Shown here in pieces: positions 33,465 through 44,649 of a stretch of DNA of 64,000 nucleotides. A program made the translations under genes and the position numbers. The notes below the pieces were generated by a model. The model saw only the letters and a list, made by a program, of their open reading frames with translations, searched no databases and was not told the DNA's origin. Numbering within the stretch: the stretch's first letter is position 1; each line of letters starts with the position of its first letter. Source of the DNA: Fasciolopsis buskii (lineage: Eukaryota > Platyhelminthes > Trematoda > Plagiorchiida > Fasciolidae); contig LUCM01001703.1 of assembly GCA_008360955.1 (NCBI GenBank), positions 79,743-143,742 of the forward strand, given 5' to 3'.

Positions 33465-33547
33465 ATGACCCAGCATGGACGGGGTTGGATGTCTCAGGCG
33501 TTCAGTTTTCTACTCCAACGAACCCCTCTCGAAGTGCCCCGAAGTAG
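33465..33547 (+). CDS. terminal exon of a three-exon 3' gene end, unknown protein
   Basis: A strong acceptor (CATCTCAGTCTGCTTTCAG) enters in phase 1 and gives DPAWTGLDVSGVQFSTPTNP, then SRSAPK and a TAG at 33545-33547. The intron before it is 67 bp. Three short exons with two mini-introns and matching phases make a coherent model. The end looks like a flexible Ser/Thr/Pro tail. Family unknown. Confidence 0.45.
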
Positions 33548-33580
33548 CAGACGTCTCAAAAAACCTCTGACGAAGAAATC

Positions 33581-34123
33581 CTACGCATCGCCTTCTCGTG
33601 ACAGTGGCGTTCCCACTACAGGGCCAGGAAGAAGGCGAAAGCTCAGCATCCGCCACCGGATTGACTGATCAGTGATAATCAGTCTAGGAGAGCTGCTTAA
33701 ACCTTGATTCCAAACTAACCACAGGCGGCGTACGAAGCACACGACTGTGTCCTCACCGGCGTATGTGGTGAAGAGGTGTACTGCGTACCCAGGATGTCTA
33801 ACGCCATCCGAAGGCCGCATGAACTGAACAATCAGACACGGGCCCCCAGTGGGGTACGTGACCCTCAGATCGTTCTGCTGCATTGTGGGTTGGATCATTT
33901 GGTCAAGGGGTCGGGGTAGGTCCCTTTGAATCATCCGTCTGCTTTGGTTTGGGCGACTGGGTAATGCCAAACCCGCAGATGACACATGGATCCCAATGGA
34001 TGGCCGCTGGTGTGGCGATGGGAGATAGAAGAACTTTTTGTTTCTCCTTTTTCCCTGGTTATTCCCCCCAGCCATTAGTCCGGTCACACATAATCTGTAT
34101 TTTGATTCATGTGAAATATGCAT
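33581..34123 (-). other. 180-codon unassigned open frame
   Basis: A long minus-strand frame starts 34 bp after the plus-strand gene end. It contains VTYPTGGPCLIVQFMRPSDG and HLFTTYAGEDTVVCFVRRLW, which look like real protein, whereas the ends do not. I suspect a repeat-derived fragment, but no reverse transcriptase, integrase or transposase motif is visible. Confidence 0.25.
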
Positions 34124-34129
34124 AATATA

Positions 34130-35871
34130 GACTTCTTAGTTTACGAAACGAAGCTTGGGTTTGATATATCGCTTAATATGAGCACAACAGAACCGGACAA
34201 AACTCTGTACTTTCAATGGAACTGATTGGAAAGTAATTTTTACATGATTTTAGAGCTTGTTTGTTTTCCACTAAGAGGTTTACTGCTTTCAGTAAACTTC
34301 GACTGCCGCAGCACAACTCAATCATCTAATTAACTCTGTGCTCACGTGAGGGAACACCTGAAACGTTTGTCACCATCCGCCTCTTGTTGCATTGTATAGA
34401 CTTTTTATTTACTACTAACTCATGCGCGGAATCCATGAGAAGTTGTCGAATAATCATTCCAAACAGGAGCGCTTCGATTCGGTCAATTTTTCGCTATAGT
34501 TACTTACTGTGGACAAGTTGGTTTCATATGTAGCATCCTATGCGTTTATGCAGCGGAAACCTTACTTTTATCTCAAACACGAATCAGTCTTTGATGTAAA
34601 CTTTTAATATTCTATGGTATAACAAACTGGCTAGGAAACTAATCTTGACGGATGTAATACATCCGTCAAGTTTGCACAATATTCAGGAGAAAAATATATA
34701 AGACGGTAACTTAAGTAAACGAATTAATATATACGCCATCCGAAACCCACTGGTGTTGTCAATAGTCATGATACACACCGAATGTGGTCAGTTTTACCTT
34801 ATCATAATGAAAGTGGAAACGGAACAGTAAACACATGGCAATTAGGACTTTTAGTTAAAAAATAAGTAAGAAAGAAAAGGACTGAGGTGCGGCGGAGGGG
34901 GATATGCACAACAGTATTGCATAGTTACTTAAAAACGAGCATAAGTTCATTCCCACCCAACTAAGCCACCGCGGACAAAACATGCCCATCAAACATTCAT
35001 TATGGGGATATCGTTTCTTGTTGCCTTAGATGCGGAAGTGGATACTTCACACGTCATCACAGTTTGTTTTTCCTTCCTGTATGTTTGCATTTCCGGATAG
35101 TCACTGTCCCATAGTTAGCACTGGAAAATAGAATCACAGAACTTTCAACGTGGTCAGCTTTACACAATTTGGCTATTATTCCGCTGAAAAGCAGTAACAT
35201 TCTACTGTCTGGCTCTCCCAATCTATTTGGTTCTTACGAAAGATACTAAATTTTCTTATTACAATGGTCTGTGCAGTCTAATGTCAATTAACAGGAAACA
35301 GCTGAATCATACATACCCAACAAAGGACCTTGGTCTAATACCGGAGTGGCACGGTTGGTCACGACACTATAGTCAAATTGCCAAGAACAGAACACTTATT
35401 CCTTATTGCGCCTCAAATTCCCCTCTGCATTGACACACTTCTCCAAGTGCTCTATTTTTCATGCTATACTTCACTGCTTTTCCATCTGTCTCGTCATTTG
35501 TTCAGTTTTGTCGTCGAGAGACTTTAAAGTAGTTTGCAAATCCCTTGAATTCGTATCTTATTTCAATGACATACTCAAACATTAATTCATTAAGTTTAGC
35601 ATCTCGGAACATGATGGGACTTGTGAACAGCGTTCAAGAGGTATAACAATTTCCCACACCCTACACATGAAGTTTTAGTGAAATAAGTTTTTTTTCGCAT
35701 ATCGTTTTAATCAAAATTTCCGCCTTGTGTGCATCCGAGGTCATAATTGTTTAACAATTCCATAAGCAAGGTCTTTGAACTGCCTGGAATGTTTGAAATC
35801 TGGGCCTAAATGAGGACTATATATTGTGTAATGGTTCCGCCTATTTATTCATACTGATAAATGGCAATTAC
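34130..35871. other. no supported gene; one perfect hairpin
   Basis: Apart from the inverted repeat at 34644-34670 I see only short frames without splice support. Confidence 0.3.
34644..34670. repeat. perfect 12-bp inverted repeat with 3-bp loop
   Basis: CTTGACGGATGT, AAT, ACATCCGTCAAG. It would form a stable stem in RNA from either strand and sits in otherwise featureless AT-rich DNA. It could be a small transposon relic or a hairpin precursor core; the short stem argues against a standard microRNA. Confidence 0.7.
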
Positions 35872-36021
35872 TTAAACTGAAGGTGGATATTCGCCCATAA
35901 GGGGTACCAGAAGCATCTGCTTGACTTGAGCTAGCTATTACGCACAACCGTTCAGTCGCCGGGGCAACTAGGACGGACATGAGAAACGGTTTATTCAGTA
36001 ACGGATAAAGATTTGCTACTC
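35872..36021 (-). CDS. possible internal exon, unknown protein
   Basis: On the minus strand an acceptor (ACTTCCTGTACCATCCCAG) and a GTAATT donor bound 150 nt, phase 1 in and phase 1 out. The peptide is protein-like: VANLYPLLNKPFLMSVLVAP, then ATERLCVIASSSQADASGTP. The beta-strand-rich pattern would suit a propeller blade or similar fold, but that is a guess. No partner exon found. Confidence 0.35.
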
Positions 36022-37651
36022 CTGGGATGGTACAGGAAGTTGGCATCCCATGGCACGAAAGTAGTTGTATCCATCATATCGGCAAAAATGCATCGTTTTT
36101 CTATCTAATGGTTTGCTAAATCTTGTTGGAAGACGTTCATTAATGTGTACCAGAGGTTTTGCGGTTCATTTGGCGGTTCTTACTGACGTGAGTCACATTG
36201 TACAAACCAGTGAAATCACTCTTTCTAGTTTGGTATTACCAATATTAGTGCTCCCCTGGAAACTTGTGATAAGACCAAGTAGAAGTTAGGAGAAATTCGT
36301 TTGAATTTTGACTTCCGAAAGCACAGAGCTAACTCAATATATCAATCGTTGTTCGTGTGAGTACTAACAAGAGCTAGTATTTTTATTAACTGTTTCGCTC
36401 TATATCACTGGTCACTAGGCTGATCCTCGATAAGTGGATAATACATGGATAGCAATGCTGAACTTATTCCTGCATCCTTGATCAACTCCAAACCTGGCCC
36501 CGCCCCTTCTGCCTCTCCCGTTCCCCCGAGGGGAATGCTTCCAGCCACGTTTGTGGTTATTTATTCACCGTGTCGGAATCCCTCAGTGTGGCCTCACTTC
36601 GGAGCTAGTGCAATACACATCACAATAAAACGCCAGTGACGGTTACATTTCAGTTTTTACGGAAGACCATTTCTATGTTCGAGGAAGGGCTGTGTGCCAC
36701 TCGACGCATCTTCAGACAGTGGATAGAGGAACGACCACCATATCAGTTAGCAGCCTCAAACAAGGTGGGCTCTTGTTCATAAAACAGAGCTTAAAGTCAA
36801 GCCAGGGCATTGTGGGTGACTTTGCATCCTACCCATAAAAAATTCGACAATATTACGTTAAAGGCAATTTGGTGCGGAAATAATGGCCAATTATCACTTC
36901 TGACATTATCTTTACTAGCAGAAGATTAGGAGCCGAATTCCTCCGTCATCGGACTTGCTGGAAGACCGAGATTAGTGAACGATTGCTTTTGAATAGTTAA
37001 ATGGTGCATAACCCAGCCGCCAGCTCCAACGGTTTGCCCCCGGCCTGTTTTGCAACGCTACTGGGACGACAACTTTACGCTTAATTTTGAATAGCTCCAA
37101 GGCATCCATGATTCACGATGGTAGATCGAGAATGTGAAGGGAAGCATGGTAAAGTTAGCCTGTACAGTGAATCCTACGCAGTATTTCTCTTCCTGATGCA
37201 TCGTTTTTCCATTTTCCGTGATCCCAATAAAACTTAACTTGCAATGAGATTTGAATTACGAATCATAGCTTGAAAATCTCATCAAGAAGCATATTGACGT
37301 TGTGCATAAATAGCACGCAAATTGACTTCGACAGCTCGAGGAATTTTTGCATTCGATTTTCATACATGAGTTGTTAGGGAACTGGTTTTTTCTGGGAAAT
37401 TTCTCATACAACTTCCATTGAACCTATCCGAAATTATAGGTTTGAGCATCAGGGTTGTGTGTTTATCATCCGTTTTCTGGCCCTGCTGGTTTGCGGTTAC
37501 AAAACGAAAAGAACAGCGAGCAATGTGACTCTTCAACGATGGGTTAGTGAGTGACAGGTGAAAGAAAAATACAACCTGCTCCGTTTGCCTCGCTTCCCCC
37601 ATCCACATTTAATCAGACGTGTTAGTCAATCAGTCAGTAACCGTGACTCAT
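36022..37651. other. no supported gene
   Basis: Several 60-85 codon frames occur on both strands (for example 37360-37608 minus), without convincing splice sites. Confidence 0.25.
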
Positions 37652-37803
37652 GATTCGAGCAAATTAGAAAGCAATTTTTGAGGGAGTTCTTTTGCTTCTT
37701 ATCTCGCGTACGTGTCTCGTTTCAGTCATCTAACCACAATGTTTGCACGCATGCACGTGCATACTTGTACAATGTGATATGCGTGTGGCAATCTGGCTCC
37801 CAG

Positions 37804-37860
37804 GTGCGACTTGTCAAGTCATGGCATACGAACAGAGAGCAACGGCAATGTCCATTAGAT
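37804..37860 (+). CDS. exon of a three-exon 3' gene end, unknown protein (1)
   Basis: A GTAAGC donor closes a frame reading VRLVKSWHTNREQRQCPLD in phase 0. The start is uncertain: CTCCCAG at 37803 is a possible acceptor, but the same frame is open back to 37652, so the exon may be longer. Confidence 0.4.
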
Positions 37861-37979
37861 GTAAGCAATTTTGTTGTTTAAAATCCATTTTTGTTCTTGT
37901 TACTACTGACCAAGTTTGATACCTCCATGTTCTGTCTAAATGACAAGTTTTCAAATACACCATCTAGTTTGATTGATAG

Positions 37980-38039
37980 GTACACGACAAACCAATGTCT
38001 GCCTGTTTGTCAGCTCTACAAAGTGCCTATTTGTTCAAC
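37980..38039 (+). CDS. exon of a three-exon 3' gene end, unknown protein (2)
   Basis: The acceptor TTTGATTGATAG and the donor TTCAAC|GTGAGC bound 20 codons, phase 0 at both ends (VHDKPMSACLSALQSAYLFN). Both joins keep phase 0. Confidence 0.45.
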
Positions 38040-38127
38040 GTGAGCATCTAGGACGGGGCATTCTGTCCACTGCAAAGCGAAACAAATGTGATCCCTATTT
38101 GTTTACACATTTTAGTACGCGTGTGCT

Positions 38128-38152
38128 TGTGTGTGTGTGTGTGTGTGTGTGT
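38128..38152. repeat. TG dinucleotide microsatellite
   Basis: About a dozen TG units in the intron before the terminal exon at 38425. Confidence 0.85.
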
Positions 38153-38424
38153 AAGCAAGATGCAGGAAAAATGGTCACCAAAGCATCTCGACAATAAAAA
38201 CAATGACAACAACAACGGACAGGAAAATAATAGCTTTCTTTGGTAGTGTTCGAAAACCGAGTGTCTACCCGGCTCGAACCTAGACTGAGCTGGAGGGTTG
38301 AGAACTGTCTAATGCCGATCTATCTGAGGGTACCCTAGCATGATTAGACAAAATTGTCTGAAGTGAACTGACTGGAGGGTGGCTCTCTTTTGATGTGAAC
38401 TATGTCTCGTTTCATTCAATCCAG

Positions 38425-38712
38425 TGTAGTCCTATTGGGGAAGCTGACAGACATGTTCGACACGTGGTTCTTCTAAGCACTTTGTCAACAGATAAGCCAA
38501 GGAAGAATATGCGATTGAACGGACTGGAAATAAGGATTTTCAGAATACTACTTGCTCCCCGATTGATGGACGTTTCCGATTATCAGTTCGCCCTTTACCC
38601 CTTGCATTTACATAACTTAGTTAGACCAAGTGTGCAAAAACGTCTCGCAGATCATTGTCATGGATTTGCTATCCTATATAGTCATCCATGGTTGCATCCG
38701 GTAGGGGATTAG
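38425..38712 (+). CDS. terminal exon of a three-exon 3' gene end, unknown protein (3)
   Basis: The acceptor CGTTTCATTCAATCCAG enters in phase 0 and gives 95 codons to a TAG at 38712. The peptide is basic and Leu/His-rich (NMRLNGLEIRIFRILLAPRL, then YQFALYPLHLHNLVRPSVQK). AATAAA lies about 200 bp downstream. The three exons give 134 residues of C-terminus. I do not recognise the family. Confidence 0.45.
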   Translation, partial: CSPIGEADRHVRHVVLLSTLSTDKPRKNMRLNGLEIRIFRILLAPRLMDVSDYQFALYPLHLHNLVRPSVQKRLADHCHGFAILYSHPWLHPVGD

Positions 38713-38914
38713 TTGTCGAATGAATCCGTGATTGGCTGTCACAAATTAGACAGTTCTGCCTACTAGCGAAACGACCAAATTACAACAACCATACACTTGC
38801 TGGAAACTAAACGCGATTTTCAGAACGTTCTCCCACCTAGCAGAAACCCCCCCCCCAACAAACACATCTGAGATTGAATCAACGTTTGCGAAGCATTGTG
38901 CTACTTGTCTAGGC

Positions 38915-38920
38915 AATAAA
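38915..38920 (+). promoter_or_regulatory. polyadenylation signal AATAAA
   Basis: Hexamer about 200 bp after the stop at 38712. A C-run (CCCCCCCCC) lies between them near 38848. Confidence 0.35.
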
Positions 38921-39509
38921 CATGTCTCGTATTTTATTTTTAATGGTTCCTGATATCATTTAATGGAAAACCTACCACTGCACCGTAAAGACTAATTGCG
39001 CCCGTGATCAATAGCGTCATTCGAGAAAACTAAAAGCTGCTGAAAACTAAAGTGTAATAGAACGATGCAGATAAGGTGATAACAAATCATACCACAGTGG
39101 ATTATTACTAATAGCTGAACATTTTCAAGAACTGCAATACTTTCGGCCATGCTAACTACATCATCTCCGGGAGCAGTTAAAAAATCAAGCCCAATGATCT
39201 TAAAGTTGAGAAAGGTTTTCTTTTTGTTTTGTTTTTTTGTTGACTTCAGTTTCCCAAACAAGAGTGACTTGTAAATTCATTTCACGGATTGCACCAAAAG
39301 ACTGCAGTTTCGAGACTTGTAAACAAGACTCAGATGGGTATTTGGTGGGAAAGGCATGTAACCGTCATCTGCCCCGTCTCAGTTGATTGGCAATAGAGAA
39401 GCCTGATATATGAATCCCGTACATCGCTGCGAAAGATCAACGGCGCTTTGATCATGCACATGAGCGACATTGTCTCTTCAATCGTAGCTAATTAACGTGC
39501 TAGCAGTGA

Positions 39510-39898
39510 AATTACTCATCATGTGGTATCAAGGCCCACTTGACCGTTAGGAAACCATGGTAACAGCAGCTGTTTCATTGTTGTTAATAGTCATCGGCCA
39601 TGCCTATCCACCGCTCCTGAACCGGGTCCCGAGCCTGGGACGAACGAATCCGGGTCGAAAGCCTCCGTCGATTGTTGTGTTCCACCGGCCCGTGGCCGCC
39701 CATATCGATGACGGATAGATACAACATCCTGTAACGAATCTCGACAAACCGTTTACAGCCTGTATGGTAGCAAAATGCCTAAGGCATTCGACTCGACATT
39801 ACTCTTCCAGCGCTCTCGTCCCAGTTCGGCCGCGGTGGATATGCACTGCCGATAATTCCTACCAAGGTTGATGATCGGTTGAGCCCTGACAAGTAATT
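39510..39898. mobile_element. palindromic tRNA-related element, copy 3 (diverged, inverted)
   Basis: A diverged relative of 11608-12077 in the opposite orientation. Shared blocks include ATGTGGTATC with GGAAACCATGG, GATGACGGATAGATACAACA, and a block containing GGTAGCAAAATGCCTAAGGC followed by ATATGCACTGCCGATAATTC. The termini form AATTACT and AGTAATT. The second arm is partly deleted. Its divergence makes it older than copies 1 and 2. Confidence 0.55.
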
Positions 39899-39899
39899 A

Positions 39900-40999
39900 G
39901 TTTGTACTCTGATCTGTACTCCATCCAATCGATCGACCACGTAAACAGTAAATCCAGTTCGCACTGCTGCACACATGCCGAGGCCTAATCAAGGACTGGT
40001 GTACTCAAGTGAAAGGATTTAGGGGACATCTACGCAAAATGAGTGGCCCCTTCAACAGTACGTGACACTTTCTCTACTTGGATGGCCATCAGACTGTGTT
40101 GTGAACAATAATGAGCTTATAGCTTTCCCATTACATGGTAATTTGTTTCATCCTGTTGAAAAATCCAAATGATCATTTCTTTCTCACTAGAACCTCATTT
40201 AAGTCATTGGGAGCATGAACGTAAAATGAGCAACTTTCAGAATCACACAGGGTGATTAAGACCTACAAAAATCCTCTGACGATTCGCCATATGATTGCTA
40301 AATGGGTTGTCATCTATCCACGCTCCCAACTAATCAGATAAGCCATCTTTCTTTAAAGAGTACGCATTGCCGCCATGGGAATGCGCTAATCGTAGGTGAG
40401 AACCAAATCAAACGTGTTACAGTGACCCATACACAGTTTACATAATTAAGGACCGTCACAACAAGACTAAACCTTGCCGTGGTGTGACGGACTGCGTGCC
40501 TCCATGATCCATCGAGCTATACAGGATGGCTTATTTCACGCCGAAGATCCAATCATGCCTGGAAGGCCAATGGGTAGAAACCCGACGAATTAGTCTCCTG
40601 GTCCTCCAAGTCGGGGATTGATCTGAGTTAGCAGCTTATTCAGAAAAACGAGTGAATGAATAACTGATCCAATTAGATGGGCTTCCAATTAGCCATATCC
40701 CGCTGCATTGCGATCAGGTTCCTGTCAGAACCAAAGGCTTTGGTTGAAAACCCTAATCGTTCTTCTGTTTGGCGGTTCGATTCCCTAGCAGCACCCGGCC
40801 ATCGATCCCCATGAGTTACAGGCCTACAAACAATTCTATACTGAATCGGTCATCACGCAGGATTATCAGGACCGCACTGCCCATTGCATCGAGCGGGGTG
40901 GGTAATGATAATTATGCTACTGCTCAGAGTTCCCTCTCTTTTATTCAACCATTATTTTCTATCTACCCATAATATCCCCACTGATCACGCCCGAAATTC
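39900..40999. other. no supported gene
   Basis: Short frames only. This may include the degraded 5' untranslated region of the RTE-like element that follows. Confidence 0.25.
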
Positions 41000-41082
41000 G
41001 CAACGGTTCATTGTCAAGTAGTGTAGTAGGTGGTTTTCAATGTACTAGCTCACATTTCCTCAAGCTTCATCAGCCTGTGAAT

Positions 41083-41863
41083 ATGGCTTCCTTCAATGTG
41101 CACCCACTCATTCAAGCTGGCCAACAGGCGTGTCTGACTCTGACAGTGGACTCACATTCGATTGATGTCTGCTGCGTGAGTGAAAAACGGATTCAGAATT
41201 CGAGTAGAGTAATCCAACCAACTGCGCCTAATATCTCGTCAAGATATTTCCGTCACACTTCAGGAGACGAAGCAGCTCAAGCTGCGGGTCAACGTGGTGT
41301 AGGAATAGTCTTGAGTGAGAAGGCTGAATCAGCCCCTAGACTGGATCCCAGTCAACAGTCGCTTTTGCGCCGTGAGGCTGCACGGATCAGTCGGCATCCG
41401 GAAGGATAGTAGTGTTAATCGCAGATTATTTGTCATCACGGGATACACCCCAACAGACTGCAGCACTGACATGGAGAAAGACGGGTTTTACGATGACCTC
41501 GTCACCCTTGTTCGGAAGAGCAAACGATCTGGCATTATAGTGGTTGCAGGTGATTTTAATGCGCAAGTTGAAAAACTTAGTGCATCGGAGTCCTGTTTAG
41601 GTGGGCGATGCGCCTTGCATGCTCAGCGAACAGATAACGGAGAAAGACTCCTCCAATTCTGTGCAGATAATCATTTATTCCTATCTAGTACGAATTTTCG
41701 ACACAGTTCGCGTCACACAGCGACATGGCGCTCTAAATCGACAGGTACCATGAGTCAGACTGACCATATCACAGTTAGCTACCATTGGCGCGGTTCTGTC
41801 CAGAGCTGTAGATCATACTGGACCATGTGGGTCCAATCGAATCATGCGTTGCGTTGGTTTTAA
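41083..41863 (+). pseudogene. endonuclease domain of the RTE-like element
   Basis: Starts at MASFNVHPLIQAGQQ and continues with IDVCCVSEKRIQ, the first catalytic-site region of these endonucleases. After a one-base frameshift near 41335 it resumes with LDWIPVNSRFCAVRL, ITGYTPTDCS, VVAGDFNAQV (the Asp/Asn catalytic motif) and QTDHITVSY (the Asp-His motif). The key residues are still visible, but the frame is broken, so it is not functional as it stands. Confidence 0.8.
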
Positions 41864-42199
41864 TGCGATTTTTGCTACCGCTCAACGGTTATCGACGCAG
41901 GCCACAAACTCGATTGGCTATCAAATGACTGTCTCATTCGGCTGTTTGCAAAAGCTATGAGCAGAAACTATCAGATGAACTAAGAACTCCGACGAGCAGA
42001 AGTGAGGACTAGCGCTGGGACGAAATCAAGCAGGCGATGCATTTGGCAGCAGGTATCGTCTGTGGCCCTAGATCTAGCGTTCATCAAAGAAACTGGATCT
42101 CGCAAGGCTCTCTGGGTCTATTGAAGAAAAACTTCAGCTTCCTAACTACAAAGAAGTGAATCAGGTACGGCGAAAGTTGCAGCATCCGTTACCGATAAG

Positions 42200-43989
42200 T
42201 TTTAAGAATGACTGCGAAACCTGGTGGGTTAAGGCAGCCGAAGAGATGGAAGTGGTGGCCGCTTCAGATAACAGCCAAAGACTGTTTAAGCTTATACGTA
42301 ACTGCGGTGGGCGATGAACTTCGGTTAGTGAAGTCGTGTGCGATAGGACTGGAGAGCCCATCCATGGTAGATAACAAAGGCTGGACCGTTGAGACAGAGC
42401 ATTTCTAGGATCAGTTTGGCCGTCCGAACGCTTACGTATTTATGCCGACGTCTGCAGCTGTGAATCCTTTGGAGGTGTCACTTGACCCCCAACGGAAGTG
42501 GAAATGCAGTCGATCATTCGGCTTCTGAACAGGGGAAAAGCAGCCGTTCCCGATGAACTACCCCAGATCTTTTCAAATTGGGTGGGGAAGCTCTGGTGAA
42601 ATCACTTACCTCCTTGCCTCATGATATTTGGAATGAGGAGCGCATTCCGTTTTCATGCGGCGAGATACTGATTGTACACATTTTCAAAAATGACACGCGG
42701 AGTGGCTATGGCGGTCTTCGTGGGATTAGTTTAATTCCGATAGTTACTAAGATGTCAATTTCGCTATTGCTGCGTCGAACAGCAGGCCGGATTTCGTCCA
42801 GGTCGAGGTTGCATCGACCAGACATTCAGTCTTCGACAGTTACTGGAAACGTGCCACATAGACTATTGACGTACGACTGCACTCTTTCTGGACTGGAAAG
42901 GTGCTTTCGACTCAGTGGATCGGATGGTGCTCTCCATCGGAAGGGTGGTAAACCAACGAAATTTTTGAACCTTTTGCGAGCATTTCACTCGCATTCCTAC
43001 GGTCGCGTGAGGGCATACGGTGAGCTATCAAATTCATTCGAGACGACTAGTGGCGATCGAAAAGGGTGTCCCATCTCTCCATTCCTGTTCAACGTCGTCA
43101 TGGAGGAGGTGATTGAAGATGCTTTATGAGGTCTCCGGGATGTAGGAGTCGAACTGGGAGATGGAGGGAAGTTATGTGATCTAGACTACGCAGATGACGT
43201 TGTGTCTTTTCGAGTCTGTGGACGGTGCACAATGGGCACCAGATAGACTCTCGAGATCAGTCGCTCGGTTTGGCATGTGCTTCGTACCTTCAAAGTGCAA
43301 AGTGCCGTTGCAGAACTGGATGATAGCAGTGCCGAATTTGGTGCTGAGCGGAGAGGAATTAATGACTGTAGACCGTTTCACCTATCTTGGTAGCTGCGTG
43401 TCGAACGATGGTAGCTCGGGAGTGGAGGTAACTGCGCGTATATCCAAGGCTCGGACAGCTTACGCTGGACTGAAGCACTTGCAGCATCGGCCTGATATTT
43501 CACTCAAGTTGAAAGGTCGTGTGTACTGTGCTGCAGTGCGCCCAGTTCTGTTGTACGGTTGAGAAACATGGAGCATGTGTATGGGAGATGTTCGTCGGTT
43601 AGAGGTTTTCGACCACCGATGTCTACGTAGTATGGCTAGGATTGGATGGAGTGACCGAGTAAGCAATGTAGAGGTCAGGAATCTAGTACTGCGTGTTGGC
43701 ACTCAGAATACCTTGTTTCAGCGTATGAAACTTAGCAGACTACGCTGGTTGGATCACGTGTTGCGTATGGCAAACACTCGTCTGCCATATCGTGCCCTAT
43801 TTTGTTCCTCCCGAAGAATGGAAGAAACCATGTGGAGGTCAACAGATGACGTGTCAGCGCGAGATGAGAAAATATACAGCGAACTTACGTAAAGTAGGTG
43901 TCTCACGACTTCGTGGTTGGGGTCCGAAAGACTCATCAACTAGCTGGCTAGAGACAGTGAAGGATATGGCAATGAACCGTGAACAGTGA
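42200..43989 (+). pseudogene. reverse transcriptase domain of the RTE-like element
   Basis: Spread over several frames. Motifs in order are GGEALVKSLTSL and IWNEERIPF, RGISLIPIVTKM, EQQAGFRPGRGCID, FLDWKGAFDSVDR (motif A Asp), GCPISPFLFNVVMEE, and LDYADDVV at about 43180 (catalytic motif). The thumb and tail follow (YLGSCVSNDG, LRSMARIGWSDRVSN). Stops and frameshifts separate these blocks. Overlapping antisense frames of 60-80 codons are shadows. Confidence 0.8.
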
Positions 43990-44186
43990 CGATCGTGTTG
44001 TCATTTTCTATCGTGCGTCTGTACAGTTAGACTGTGTTCCTTGTGTTGGCTGAAGCAGCGTGCTATCTATTCCCGCCTGTGTAGGTCCACTCCCTGTTCC
44101 CCTTGGAAACTCACTTTTTATAGAAACGTGTAACTGTGAGGAGCGGAGGAGTCCGAGAATCGATTTGACAAATAGATTTCGAGTTT

Positions 44187-44640
44187 TCATGGAATAATTC
44201 ACCATGTGATATCATCGCTCAACTCACCATAAAGAAACCATAGAAGCACTCTACAGGTGCCTCATCCTTGTTATGGACCGCGTCCGAACTAAGACGCAAA
44301 CCCGGAACGAACGATTCTGAGTCGAACGCCTTAGCCATTACGCTACCAGGCAGGCCCTGGACGGTTTGTTTAACTTCACCACGTGATGTTGCACCTATCC
44401 GTCACTGATTTGCCCGGTTACTGTCCGCTAGTTCACAGTGATCGACCCATACTGATAGATGACTTCTCTGCAGTTAGCCTAAGTTCGTCCCGGGTTCGCG
44501 TCCCAGTTCGGGCGCGGTCCATATGCACTGCTTATCATTCCTAACAAGGATGAGACACATATAGAGTGCTTCCATGGTTTATTTATGGTCAGTTGAGCGA
44601 TGATATCACATGGTGAATTATTTCATGAAAATATTCAATC
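44187..44640. mobile_element. palindromic tRNA-related element, copy 2
   Basis: Nearly identical to 11608-12077 in the same orientation. The left arm lacks 20 bp (AGGAATGATGAGCAGTGCAT) that are present in copy 1 and in its own right arm. It begins about 60 bp past the 3' end of the RTE-like element. No target-site duplication was found around it. Confidence 0.75.
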
Positions 44641-44649
44641 TCCTACTAC

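Larger units (their letters stand above)
41000..44128 (+). mobile_element. RTE-like non-LTR retrotransposon, decayed, near full length
   Basis: It carries an apurinic-type endonuclease followed by a reverse transcriptase and the C-terminal region typical of RTE-like elements (FTYLGSCVSNDG; LYG-stop-ETW; LSRLRWLDHVLRM). No LTRs are present. The 3' end is defined by loss of similarity to the copy at 61543-62556. The reading frame is broken by frameshifts near 41335, in the fingers region and after the YADD motif, and by TGA at 43129 and 43560. The 5' boundary is uncertain. The RTE assignment rests on motif order, not on a tree. Confidence 0.85.

Noticed and set aside
43181..43939. Antisense frames over the RTE element (for example 43460-43702)
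   Set aside because: They mirror the reverse transcriptase coding strand and recur in the inverted copy for that reason only.
42000..44000. TGA read as Trp (alternative code) to rescue the RTE frame
   Set aside because: Frameshifts are also present, host exons end at TGA, and flatworm nuclear genes use the standard code.
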